NCBI GenBank assembly: GCA_016748015.1
Contig: JAAOMT010000197.1
Coordinates: forward strand, 34,388-98,387
From: Geosiphon pyriformis
Taxonomy: Eukaryota > Glomeromycota > Glomeromycetes > Archaeosporales > Geosiphonaceae
Length of the DNA: 64,000 nucleotides
Direction: 5' to 3'
Shown here: positions 50,218 to 60,470 of the stretch, piece by piece
How positions within the stretch are numbered: the first letter of the stretch is position 1
Layout of the letters: each line of letters opens with the position of its first letter
Made by a program: the position numbers and the translations under genes
The notes under the pieces: generated by a model
What the model was told of the DNA's origin: nothing
Databases searched by the model: none
Seen by the model: the letters and a program-made list of their open reading frames with translations, nothing else

Positions 50218-53200
50218 GTGAGCTTATTTGGAGAGTGGTTACATGCAATATTAGGGGTATGTTGAATTTAGCTAAACAGAAAAACATTGTTTGTTGGCAT
50301 AAGAATTCAGAAAATATGATTTTGATTATTACTGAGACAAAATTAAGGTCTGACATTAGGCCTTAGATCATGAATAAATTTGATGAATTTCGGGTTTTTA
50401 CTTTTGGTTTGGATGTTGGGTTTCATGGTGCTAAGATTACCATAATTATGAACAATTCTTTGGCTCGACATGTTTTGAAAGTAGATGAAATTCCTGGTCA
50501 TTTGATTTCTGTGCATTTTTTGTTCAAGAACAAGCTTTCAGTTATGATCTTGGGTCTGTACACTAGTGCATTCATCAGCACATAATTTAGTTAAGCTGCT
50601 GATATCAATTCTATGGTTTCTAAGGTGGTTAATTCCAGTTCTTTTGTGGTTTTGGGTGGTGACTTTAATGAGAATGGGTCTAGCAAAAGTGCAAATTTCA
50701 AGTTTTGTTTGAGTCTAAGCCTAGTTAATACTTTTTGATGGACACTTATTGGCCAAGGCTTCTACCTGAAACAATTCTAGAAGTGTTAAGAAAATGATTG
50801 ATTTTATTTTAGTGAATGAGAATTTGGCATTTGCTATGGCATTGCATTTTGTCGATGATATATCTGATTTTTTTAATACAAATCATAAGTCAGTTTCTAT
50901 TTTAATTGGTTTGGATGAGCTGCTGGATACACATCTTATTAGCATTCACAGACAAGTCAATTAAGACTGGTGGAAGTTTAAATTAAAGGATGCAGATAAT
51001 GTTCAATAGTTAAGCTTTAAAGACTGCTTTTTTGCCATGTTGTTGGCCAGATCGGACATGTTTGAGGAGGCAAGAATCAATGGTGACTTAAATACAATAT
51101 GGAAAATATTGGAAGAGACCATAGTATAGGCTGCCAACACAGTTTTCTCTAGGATCTAATATAGTGAATATGACTGTTTGAGGAATAAACAATCTTCCAA
51201 ATTCTTTAAATTAGAGCTGTTTATTGTAAAGGTTGTGAAATGTTGGAACTCTGGTGATCTTCTGAATTTCAACTGCCTTATTAAGATATGGTCAGCTATT
51301 GATGTAGTTAAAGCTTCCAAGGTTAATGGTATGGTTTTAAACAGTGTGAGCTCAATGGAGTTGATTAAACATTTGTTGGTGATAAGAAAAAAGTATTGTA
51401 AGTCCAAATATTGTGAGTCTAAGATTGCTAAGAATACTGCTATAAGAAACACAATTGACTATTGTATGGAAAACTTCTGTTTTAACAAAGAAAAGATAAT
51501 AAAGAGCATTCTGGAACATTCATTTCCCAAGGTGGTTTTGAATCACTTGGTAGTGGATGATGAGCTGGTAATTGAGCATAATAAAGTAAAGCTCAAGGTT
51601 GATAAAATTATAGAAAAGTAGACAAAGAAGCAATCAGTTCTTCTAAAAATACCTGACCTCTGAACTCGTCAATATATGCCTCTGAATTATGTAGATAATG
51701 ATGCTTTCTCTGATACAATAAATAAAATTGGTATGGAAGAATTGTTTCTGGTTGTAAATAATCTACCAAACAATAAAGCAACTGAGTTATCAAGAATACC
51801 TAATAAACTTTGGAAGCATTGTGGTGTGGAGGTTTTGGTCTGTCTTTTGAAATTGTTGAATTTGTGTTTGAGTATGGATGCAGTTTCTGATCTGTAAAAA
51901 GAAGCATGGGTTTTAATGATTCTGAAATCTTATAAGTGAAATAGTGTTTTAACAAATACTAGACCTATTGTATTAGTCAAAACAGCACACAAAATACTAT
52001 CTAAGATCCTATTTGATTGGATATCTTTGGCTTGTAACAAGTTTAATGTTCTTTGTGGTAACAATTTTTTAGTGTTGAAAGATACTTCGACCCAGTCTCC
52101 TATTTTTGCTATTGGCTCGGTTGTTGAGAATGCTCTGGAGAAAAACAGAGAGCTTTGGTTAGTACTGTAGGATATGTGCAAAGCTTATGATTTAGTAGGC
52201 TGACATTATTTGTAAGTGAGCTTGCATCACATTAAAATGTGTAAATGTTTTATTCAATTTTTTGGCAATATTCATGAGGACTGGATCAACAAGGTGATGA
52301 TCAACTTTGAGCTTTTAGATAGTTATAGAGTACATGATGGGTTGGATCAAGGGGAGGTCTTTTCCCTGCTGCTTTGGAGAATATTTTATGATCCACTTTT
52401 GTGTGAAGTGAAAAAGCATGAGCACTTATGTGAGTATAAGATTGATTCTAAGTTCATAGCAAAGTCTGGCAGGATTGAAACAAGTGGAGGAAAAACTTCT
52501 TTTTTGGCTGCAGGCACTTTTGTTGATGATACAATTTGGGTTGGAAGTAGTTAGGCATCTATGCAGTATATTTTAAACATTGTTAGTGAATTTTTTGTGA
52601 TCAATGACATCTCAATTAATAATAATAAGATGGTAGTAATTTCTATCAATCAGAGAGTTAAGGATGCTTTGCTATTAATCAATGGATTGCCAATTTTGAT
52701 TGCTAAAAAGGATGAATTACACCAATATCTAAGTATCTTCCTGTTAATTGAGAGTCTCTTTAAGCTCAATTTGGCTCAAGCTCATAAGAATATTAGGTTT
52801 TTTTCTAATATAGTGTTGAGAAAAGCTATTACAGATAAACAATTCTGTTATTTGGTTTTGGCAGTTTTGCAATCCATTGTTAGCTATCATACACAGTTCA
52901 GTTTTGTTATATTAAATATGTGTCGTAAGTGGAATATTATGATTAGAAAAGATCTTAGAGCCAAAGCTGGTTTACTGCATGACTTTTCCAGTGAGATCTT
53001 ATATCACCCTTTTTTATATGGTTTAAAGCCCTTTGAGCGAGTACAATCTGAAAGAAAGCTGGGATCATTGATTTTATTTTCTAATGACCACAGCATTCTT
53101 GGATGTTTATTTGATTATAGATTTTTGGATTGCAAGTTCTTGGATGGTCTCCTTTGGATCTTTTGCAATTTTTTGTTAGGTTGTATATTAGTCCTGTTAA

Positions 53201-54775
53201 CAATTTTTTGGCAAGAGTGGTGAAGATTTTTTTGGAGAATAAATTATTTTTAGCAAACAATTTACCTTGTGCCTTTTGTGAATCTGGTAATTTTCCAATA
53301 TCTGGCATTTTGGGTTAGTCTTTGTATTACAAATCTATTTTTTCATTAAAGCATTTTGGTGTTGCTTTTGGTAACAGAATTTTTGACAAGAAAGGAACTG
53401 AAAAACATTTCAGCATTGGAAGCAATTAGACCCAAGAGGCCCTGTGCCTTACTGGTTTTCTTTGACATCTGATTTTATGAACAATTCTATTTTTTTGGGG
53501 GTTGGAGCTGCTACTGCTACTAAGGAGAATGTGCTAAGTGTTTTGAATTCTGATAAGTTCTCTGAAGTTTGTGATAATCTACTGAAGGTGTGGTCTGATT
53601 GTATCAAGATTTATACAGATGGGTCCTTGAAATATACTGGTTCTGTTGAGGTAACAGGTGGAGCAGCTGCATACTTTCTGGCTGCAAATGCAGGCATTGG
53701 AGTTAAGGTCACTGGACTTTTGTTCTCTACTTTAACTGAACTGCAAGCTGTGGTGTTGGCTTTGGAGTGTGTTTTATTTTCATGCTCAATGGTTTTGTAC
53801 TTAGATAGTCAATCTGTGATTGATGTCTGCATTTCTGAGGCTTCTTTGACTACACCTAATTTTCATAACCAATGTTAAATCGAAAGATTGCAAATTGTCA
53901 ATTTCTTTAAAGACAAGAATATTTCAATTAAGTAAGTGAAGATTAAAAGACATTCAGATGTATTGGGCAACATAAGGGCTAACGTACTGGCTAATGAGAC
54001 TACTTTCTTGTCTCTTTTTTTGCCAGTTAAAATCCAGAAGAGGTTTCTGGTCACTGAGGAGACTGCCATATCTGGCAATGTTCATCATTTTGCTTGGGAC
54101 TTACACCAGTCAATATGCCATATCTATTGAGAGACTAGTCCGGGTTTTAATATAGTTCCGAATTTTATGATTAAAGAAATAGATTGAGATACTACTGCAA
54201 CAATTTGGCATCCTGATTCACACATGCTTTCTGGGTTTACCAGTAGGAGATCAGCCAATTTACACATGTATTTGATGAAGGCTGTATATAAGCAGCTACC
54301 AGTTGCAGTTAGAAAGAGGTTGTATAACAAAGGTTATCCTGGTGTTTTGTGTTTGCTGTATGGCAAAGTAAAGTTTTCTGATCATGTTTTTGCTTGTTTT
54401 GGTAACTCTGGCCTCTGCAGAGACATTTTGGTTGAAACTGCTAAAAAATAGATGTCAATGTTTGGTCTTTCAAGTTTGTTTCTGTCTGCTATTCTGCTCT
54501 TGCTCTCGTCATGTTCTTTAAATGTGAGTCTTTATATGGCAGTATGCAAGGGTTTTGTAATAAGAGATTGGTATGCTGAGGCTGTTTTAGTTTTTGAGGG
54601 AAAAAAGAAAGCTACTCAGACCCTTGTGAAATACATCAGATTTGTGGTAGAATTGCAGCACACTTAAATATGGACTATTAAGACCAAGCATAGAGCAGAG
54701 ATGGAAAAGGCTGGCTTAATTAGGGATAATGGTATGGTTTTTGGCTTGTCCAGCAGTATAGTTTCTATGTTGTCA
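50214..54775 (+). pseudogene. LINE G ORF2, main part
   Basis: It starts with ATG at 50214, overlapping the ORF1 stop by four bases. The endonuclease begins MSELIWRVVTCNIRGM, has IITETKL with the catalytic Glu and GGDFNENG near 50,655, and TNHKSVS near 50,880 where TDH is usual. The RT keeps NKLWKHCGVEV, ENALEKNRELWLVL, GLDQGEVFSLLLW and the intact active site FVDDTIWVGSS near 52,520-52,550. RNase H is well preserved at 53,600-53,880 with TDGSLKYTG, ELQAVVLALE and YLDSQSVIDVC. The last acidic motif region is eroded (IKRHSDVLGNIRANVLA). There are about a dozen stops. It is cut at 54,776 by the LTR element. Confidence 0.85.
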
Positions 54776-55756
54776 GTGTTACCGGAGGTTTTTGGTCTCT
54801 TTTCTGTAATGTTGTTGATACTTATTTGCTGCGAATTCACGTTTTCTGGATGTGGTTGAACCTCCAGTAACTGAATTTATCTTCAAATTATCTCCTATAA
54901 TTTGAACTTGCTGGGCTTATGAGTGGAATGGCCAATTCCATGCCAGTTGCTTTATGTAGTTACATTGTAGTAAATGTCAACTCTTTCCCAGGAATTGCTC
55001 GTCTGGAAGCTCATTAGAAATGTGTAGTTACTTTGCTGTAAAAGTTAACTCTTCTACAGGAATCTTGTCTGTAAGCTACCCTAATGATTGTAATAAGAAA
55101 ATAAAGAAAAATAAAAGAAGTGTAAAAGAAATAAGATCTTATCAAGGGAAACGTTTTCTATCCAGGCCTGGAGTCACTAACAGTTTACTGAAATTGGTAG
55201 CTAATCAATTTCGAAATATTAGTTGGGTTTTGGGGATTTTCCAAGTACAATAATTAAAGAATTTGGTTTTTTGAATTATTTGATATTTATTTCTTTTTGT
55301 GTGTATAGGAACAGTTTTTAAGAGATAAATCTAAAGTAAGATATATTTTCTCGAAGAGAGAAGCTCTTCTTTTATACAACTTGTTGTAACATTATTCTAT
55401 GAACTTGAACTTTGCTATTTTCTACAATTTCACTGAACTAAAGATACATTTCAGCGAACTACAAGTTATTTCGGCGAACTATTAGATATTTTGGTAAACT
55501 ATCAATTATTTCGGTGAATTTCTACAAATTTCGGTGAACTTCTGAATGTTACATAGTTCGGGGTATTACATAATTGATCATCGCAATTAGGTTACATTGG
55601 TGTTGTGTACAATTTGAGTTATTAATTAAATGATAATTTCGGACATTTTTGCTAATATAATAAGTGATCATTTAAAACAATAATATATGCTAATTAATGA
55701 TAGGAATTATAAGATAATTTCATGCTAAATAATATCTCTAATTTTGTTTGGTAACA
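54776..55756 (-). repeat. 3' LTR (981 bp)
   Basis: It starts TGTTACC and ends GGTAACA on the plus strand, a 7-bp inverted repeat typical of LTR ends. Positions 54,968-55,756 align closely with 58,989-59,757. The first 192 bases have no counterpart in the other LTR, so this copy is the complete one. A pattern of repeated GGTGAACT/GGCGAACTA phrases lies near 55,450-55,540. Confidence 0.85.
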
Positions 55757-55759
55757 TAA

Positions 55760-55769
55760 CCTCCTCCTT
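55760..55769 (-). promoter_or_regulatory. Polypurine tract
   Basis: Read on the minus strand, AAGGAGGAGG lies three bases before the 3' LTR. This is the standard position of the primer for plus-strand DNA synthesis, and it confirms the element's orientation. Confidence 0.75.
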
Positions 55770-55828
55770 AAGACTGAGCTCCATCAAAGTTCAAGTACTG
55801 TCTGTTTTTTCCAGATAATAATCCAAAA

Positions 55829-56467
55829 TTATTGAAGAAATTTGGTCTGAAAATTGTTGAAATTTCAGTTCTGTGTGTTAAGAGCTATATTAACTGGAAC
55901 TGTGAATCGTCCAGTTGAACCAAAACCTTGAGTTCCTCTATCGCTTTTTCCTAATTGTTCTCTTTGATTGACTAGTTGCAAACCCGAAATGTTGATTAAG
56001 GGTAGGTAAATAGCTTGGACAATTTTTTCAGCATGTTCGATCTTGAATGGTTTGTCAGTCTCATTTTGAAGCATCACTGTTATGTCTCCAGTATATCTAG
56101 CATCGATTATTCCTCCTCTAACATTGATTCTTTTGCTTGTTAGAGAGGACCGAGAGGCAATTTGAATCATTGCTCCTGGCAGGATTTCGAGTGCAATTTT
56201 GATTTTTGTGAGAGATTTGGGTTTGAGAACAAAAATATCTTTGCCTGGATATCTTAGGTTATATCCAGCATCAATTTCGTGTGCTTTTTCAGGTTTTATT
56301 CCTTGCCCGTTGTTGTTGAAGTATTTAAGTTGTAAAGCAGGCTGATTTTCAATAAGGTAGATGAGTGTTGTTTCAATTTCTTTCATTTCTTCAGGTTCTC
56401 CAAATTCAATTTCATTCTCATCATTTTCGCTGGGCAAGGGGATACTAAGAGCATAGCATTCGGGACA
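55829..56467 (-). pseudogene. dUTPase domain of the LTR element
   Basis: All five trimeric dUTPase motifs are visible in order: motif 1 DAGYNL, motif 2 RSSLTSK, motif 3 GIIDARYTGDI with the catalytic Asp, motif 4 EKIVQAIYLPL and motif 5 RGTQGFGSTG, which closes over the uracil ring. The enzyme cleaves dUTP to dUMP and pyrophosphate and keeps uracil out of newly made DNA. It is the C-terminal part of the polyprotein: a TGA at 56468-56470 separates it from the upstream part in the same frame (DEQ, TGA, CPEC). The frame next meets TGA at 55865-55867 and would end at TAA 55829-55831. In some retroviruses dUTPase sits near protease or between RT and integrase. The domain itself looks intact. Confidence 0.9.
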
Positions 56468-57060
56468 TCATTGTTCATCGCAAGGCATAATGCATTCTTC
56501 ACATAGCCTAATGTTCATTTGCTCTAATCGTTGAATTTGAGCTTCTTGGGTCAGATAAGTGTGACTTGCAATTTGGTGATAGACTTCTACTTCATCTTCG
56601 TAATCGAATCCAGCTAATTTCATAGTGTATTCAATGTATTCTGCTTCCTTCATTTGATGAACATTTTCTTTGGTAGCTCCATTAATTAATGCCATTGCTA
56701 AGTCGAAAATCATCTCGGCGTCATGAGGGTAGTGATAAAGTTTGTTGAAAGCACTGTTGTATGCTGCATTAAAGGGTGTTCCTCTTTTTACTTTTTCTGA
56801 AATTGATAAGGCATATTGGCAGGTCTGATCGCAGACGCCTCCTCTCATTGCTATATCAATCCAATTGCATTCTTCCGGTAGCATATCTCCACAAGTTAAA
56901 CAAGCAGTATTGTCCCATTTTCTGCTCCTTTTTATTAGGTGGCCCCATCACTCTCTGTGGCAGGCCTTGCAGTAATAACAAGTATGATTTTCATATTCTT
57001 CTTCAGGTGAAATGCAAGCTCCCATTGACGATAGTTTCTTGTGGCAATCCTTACATTTAA
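56468..57060 (-). pseudogene. Cysteine-rich region between protease and dUTPase
   Basis: In the same frame as protease and dUTPase there is a region of about 200 residues with repeated Cys pairs: KCKDCHKKL, CYYCKACHRE, ACLTCGDML, VCDQTCQYA and, at the end, CEECIMPCDEQ before TGA and then CPEC. Such CxxC pairs suggest several zinc-binding hairpins. Between them lies a helical stretch with AAYNSAFNKLYHYP. It stands where an autonomous element would have RT. I do not recognise a family. Two TGA codons (56945-56947 and 56468-56470) lie next to Trp or Cys and were probably Trp. Confidence 0.6.
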
Positions 57061-57969
57061 GGGGAATATAGGGGCGTTGTTTTCTTGGTTCAGGTTTGGA
57101 GTAAGGTATATTCCATCCAGAGGTTTTGGGTTTAGTGTGTGTGGTAAAATGTTCTTGTTCTGTTTCATCGGCCCAGTTGGACATTGATCCAAGAGCCATG
57201 AATGTTTCGATTATTGGTTTTTCTTCTTCCAGTTCAAATTCAAAAGCTGGGGCTTTTTCAGAGCGTTTGTTGAATGTACCACAAATTGCAGGTACTCGGG
57301 CGTGTTGTCCTTGGTAGGAGATTGTTAACTCTTGTGTTTCCCAATTCAGATTAGCATTGGCTTTTTGAAGCCAATCATTTCTGATAAGAGCTTGGTACTG
57401 GGGTGCATCCATTACAAGAACTTTGACTGAAATGGTAATTCCATCAAGAGTGAATGGAAAATTGTTAATTTCTCTTACTGGTGTCTTTTTCATGCCATCG
57501 ACAGTGACGATTACTGTTTGAGCTGGTCGGTCAACATTTCTTTTCAACTGTTGCATTAACTGGTAGGTAATAATGCTTCCGGCAGATCCACTGTCTAGAA
57601 TCAAGCGAATTGGCTTTCCTTCTACTTTGGCTTCTGTGTACATTGCAGTGATGGCTTTTTGCTCATTAGCCACTGCATTGCTAAGCAAGAATGGTGATTC
57701 ATTTGCTTCAAATTCAAAAGGAAAGATATCAGAGAGATTGGCGTTTTCAGCAATTCGGGCTGGTGGAATAGTGGTGTGGTTATGAGAAGGGTTTCGTTGT
57801 TGTTGTGCTGCAGCTCTACCTTCCGAGAGTACAGTATGGTGAAAATCTTGTTCTTCTGGCATTGTTAAATAACTAGGTTGAGTGTGGTAATGGTTGGGTC
57901 TTGATTGAGTGGTATTTTGGGGAACCAATTGGTTGTTTGAACTGATTCTATTGTTGTTTACTTGGTATC
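57061..57969 (-). pseudogene. Retropepsin-like aspartic protease of the LTR element
   Basis: The active-site triad is in RLILDSGSAGSIIT (near 57,580-57,605), followed by the core strands KTPVREINNFPFTLDGITIS and VLVMDAPQYQALIRNDWL, the order usual for Ty3-type retropepsins. Upstream is a Gln/Pro/His-rich linker beginning after a TGA at about 57,967. The protease would cut the Gag polyprotein. It shares its frame with both neighbours; the only breaks are stops at probable Trp codons. The domain itself is uninterrupted. Confidence 0.85.
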
Positions 57970-58988
57970 AGTTTTGTGGTGTGAATTGATTTTGTGTAAT
58001 CAGTCTTCGAGCAGGTACTTGATAATGTTGTGTGGGTGGTTGTTGGTATTGCTGTTGGATTGGTTGTAAGGCAGGCTAATAATAGTTATTTTGGTACTGG
58101 GATCTTGGTGGATAGTAAGCTGGTGGTGATGGTTGATAATAAGATTGCTGTGGTGGAGAGTAACGTTGATTACCCCTGTTTTGTTGGTCTCACTGTAGCT
58201 TTCTGCAATCTCTTTTCCAGTGGCCAGAGATTCCACAGTAATGGCAATTCTGGGGCTGGTTATTTGAAAGTGGTGCAAAGTTATTTTGATTTTGTCTTTG
58301 GGGTGGTTGATATCTTTGGGGTTGTTGTTGTTGTTGGTTGGTAAAATAGTTTTCGATCTTCTTTGTGAGTTGGTCAATTTTTTCCTCAGCTGCTGAGCTG
58401 GTTTCTCCAATTGCCAAATTTACAAGTTTTGTATGATTGGCCTCTTCCATGGCNNNNNNNNNNNNNNNNNNNNNNNNNNNNNNNNNNNNNNNNNNNNNNN
58501 NNNNNNNNNNNNNNNNNNNNNNNNNNNNNNNNNNNNNNNNNNNNNNNNNNNNNNNNNNNNNNNNNNNNNNNNNNNNNNNNNNNNNNNNNNNNNNNNNNNN
58601 NNNNNNNNNNNNNNNNNNNNNNNNNNNNNNNNNNNNNNNNNNNNNNNNNNNNNNNNNNNNNNNNNNNNNNNNNNNNNNNNNNNNNNNNNNNNGTATTTGG
58701 GGTGGTTCTTGAATATTGCTTTAATTTGTTTTTGCCTTTGTTGCTTGTTTCTGTTTCCAATTCAAAATCAATAGTGTATTGAGACTGCACTGGATATGTT
58801 TCTTCACAGTATTTGATAATGTTATAATTAAGTTCGTGAAAGTAAGTGGCAAGTGTTTCACTATTAAGGTCTTCAGTTCCCAACTGTGAATAGTGTGCTA
58901 AATTATTGTAAAGGTTGCTTTTAACTTCTGAGATATTGTAATTTCCAAAAAGATAATTGTTAATGCGATTTTCAATGTATTGGTATAC
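57970..58988 (-). pseudogene. Gag and nucleocapsid (CCHC) region of the LTR element
   Basis: The right part (58,693-58,988) gives helical Gag text (ISEVKSNLYNNLAHYSQL, ATYFHELNYNIIKYCEETYP) typical of a Ty3-type capsid. Then comes an assembly gap (58,454-58,692). After it, NLAIGETSSAAEEKIDQL leads through a Gln/Pro-rich linker to the nucleocapsid knuckle CHYCGISGHWKRDC near 58,200-58,245. Stops at about 58,188 (TGA) and 58,078 (TAG) interrupt the following Gln/Tyr/Pro-rich spacer. The N-terminus of Gag is missing because the frame runs straight into the truncated 5' LTR at 58,988. Confidence 0.75.
58454..58692. other. Assembly gap (239 N)
   Basis: A run of N interrupts the Gag region of the LTR element. 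Frames reported through it are meaningless, and the true length is unknown. Confidence 0.98.
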
Positions 58989-59757
58989 TAGTAAACGTCA
59001 ACTCTTTCCCAGGAATTGCTCGTCTGGAAGCTTACTAAAAATGTGTAGTTACTTTGCTGTGAAAGTCAACTCTTCTACAGGAATCTCGTCTGTAGACTAC
59101 CTTAATGATTGTAATAAGAAAATAAAGAAAAATAAAAGAAGTGTAAAAGAAATAGGATCTTATCAAGGGAAACGTTTTCTATTCAGGCCTGGAGTCACTA
59201 ACAGTTTACTGAAATTGGTAGCTAATCAATTTTGAAATGTTAGTTGGGTTTTGGGGATTTTCCAAGTACAATAATTAAAGAATTTGGTTTTTCAAATTAT
59301 TTGATATTTATTTCTTTTTGTGTGTATAAGAACGGTTTTTAAGAGATAAATCTAAGGTAAGATACATTTTCTTGAAGAGAGAAGCTCTTTTTTTATACAA
59401 CTTGTTGTAACATTATTCTATGAACTTGAACTTTGCTATTTTCTACAATTTCACTGAACTAAAGATACATTTCGGCGAACTACAAATTATTTTGGTGAAT
59501 TATCAATTATTTTGGTGAATTTTTACAAATTTCAGTGAACTTCTGAATGTTACATAGTTCGGAATATTACATGATTGATCATTGCAATTAGGTTACATTG
59601 GTGTTGTATACAATTTGGGTTATTAATTAAATGATAATTTCGGACATTTTTGCTAATATAATAAGTGATCATTTAAAACAATAATATATGCTAATTAATG
59701 ATAGAAATTATAAGATAATTTCATGCTAAATAATATCTCTAATTTCGTCTGGTAACA
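58989..59757 (-). repeat. 5' LTR (truncated, 769 bp)
   Basis: It aligns with positions 54,968-55,756 of the other LTR, with many transitions and about 20 bases fewer. It ends GGTAACA on the plus strand. The last 192 bases in element orientation (U5), the primer-binding site and the Gag N-terminus are absent, so Gag abuts the LTR directly. Confidence 0.85.
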
Positions 59758-59880
59758 TTGGCTGGTGTTGTCTATATGCTTGGTGTTATAGAATTTTTTA
59801 TTGTTAGATTTGGTAAGTGTAAATTGTGTTATTTTTTCTCTGGTTTGGGTGATGATGCTTTTGTTATCATAGATGTATAG
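59758..59880 (+). pseudogene. LINE G ORF2, C-terminal piece
   Basis: It resumes exactly where the left part stops: LAGVVYMLGVIEFF, then a Cys pair and FFSGLGDDAFVIIDV before TAG. Copy E has SAGVVKLLSV and FFSGVGDMVSVHISV at this place. The conserved LINE 3' UTR and a poly-A of about 12-14 bases follow. Confidence 0.88.
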
Positions 59881-60024
59881 TGTTGCTTTGTCTGGCTTGA
59901 GTGGCTGGCCATATGTAGTCTGTGTGTGAGCTGCATTTAGTTGGTTCCACTTAGTTTGGTTCTATGTAATAGATAGTGGTTGGGCTTCACTCGTAAAACT
60001 TGTAAAAAAAAAAAAAATTAAACA

Positions 60025-60319
60025 GTTTTAAATGTTTATTAAATTAAGATATATTTAATTATATTTAATTTTTACAATTATTATCAAATAAAACATTATT
60101 ATATATATAATATAATTTATAATAATAATATTTTTGTTAAGCTGTTTAAAATTAAAGAATACTTTAGTATTTTAAACAATAAATATATTAATATATTAAT
60201 AAATAAAATAATATTTTCTGAATTTTCTTTTTAATTAATATTAAAAAAATATTTATTATAATAAATAATAAAATAATATTTAATAAAATTTATAATTTTA
60301 TTTAATATATAATACTATA
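60025..60319. other. AT spacer between G and H
   Basis: A/T-only sequence after the right target duplication of copy G. No features are visible. Confidence 0.6.
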
Positions 60320-60470
60320 AATAAAAAACTTCTTCCTTTTTTTTGTCTAAAATTCCCAAAAAAGAGTCAAAAAAGTTTTTTTCTGAAAGAAGTTTTTTAT
60401 AATTTAGTACAACAAATCTAAATTTTTTCTGCTTGATTACAAGGCCACTGTTGGCTGTAGTATTGCTGTA

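Larger units (their letters stand above)
54776..59757 (-). mobile_element. LTR retrotransposon with gag-pro-dUTPase, no pol
   Basis: The element lies on the minus strand inside LINE G. The 3' LTR is 54,776-55,756 and the 5' LTR is 58,989-59,757. Outer ends are TGTTACC and GGTAACA. A polypurine tract (AAGGAGGAGG on the minus strand) adjoins the 3' LTR. The internal 3.2 kb, including a 239-base gap, encodes Gag, a zinc knuckle, retropepsin, a cysteine-rich region and dUTPase in one frame. I find no reverse transcriptase, RNase H or integrase, so it needs help in trans. The flanks (TTGTC left, TTGGC right) are only nearly equal, so the target duplication is uncertain. The LTRs differ by many substitutions and small indels, so it is not recent. 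Confidence 0.85.
48229..60015 (+). mobile_element. LINE copy G, split by an LTR retrotransposon
   Basis: LINE parts lie at 48,229-54,775 and 59,758-60,015, together about 6.8 kb. AATTAAACA at 48220-48228 and 60016-60024 brackets the whole, a 9-bp target duplication. The ORF2 C-terminus joins in frame across the insert: the left part ends ...SIVSML and the right part resumes LAGVVYMLGV, which matches SAGVVKLLSV of copy E. G keeps the RT catalytic FVDD and the endonuclease GDFN, both lost in other copies, but has many stops. Confidence 0.9.

Noticed and set aside
54771-54775. Exact 5-bp target duplication for the LTR element
   Set aside because: The bases next to the LTR ends are not identical (TTGTCAG left, TTGGC right), so no duplication is claimed.
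58411-58883. Frames across the run of N
   Set aside because: They only exist because unknown bases are not read as stops; the Gag text on either side is annotated separately.
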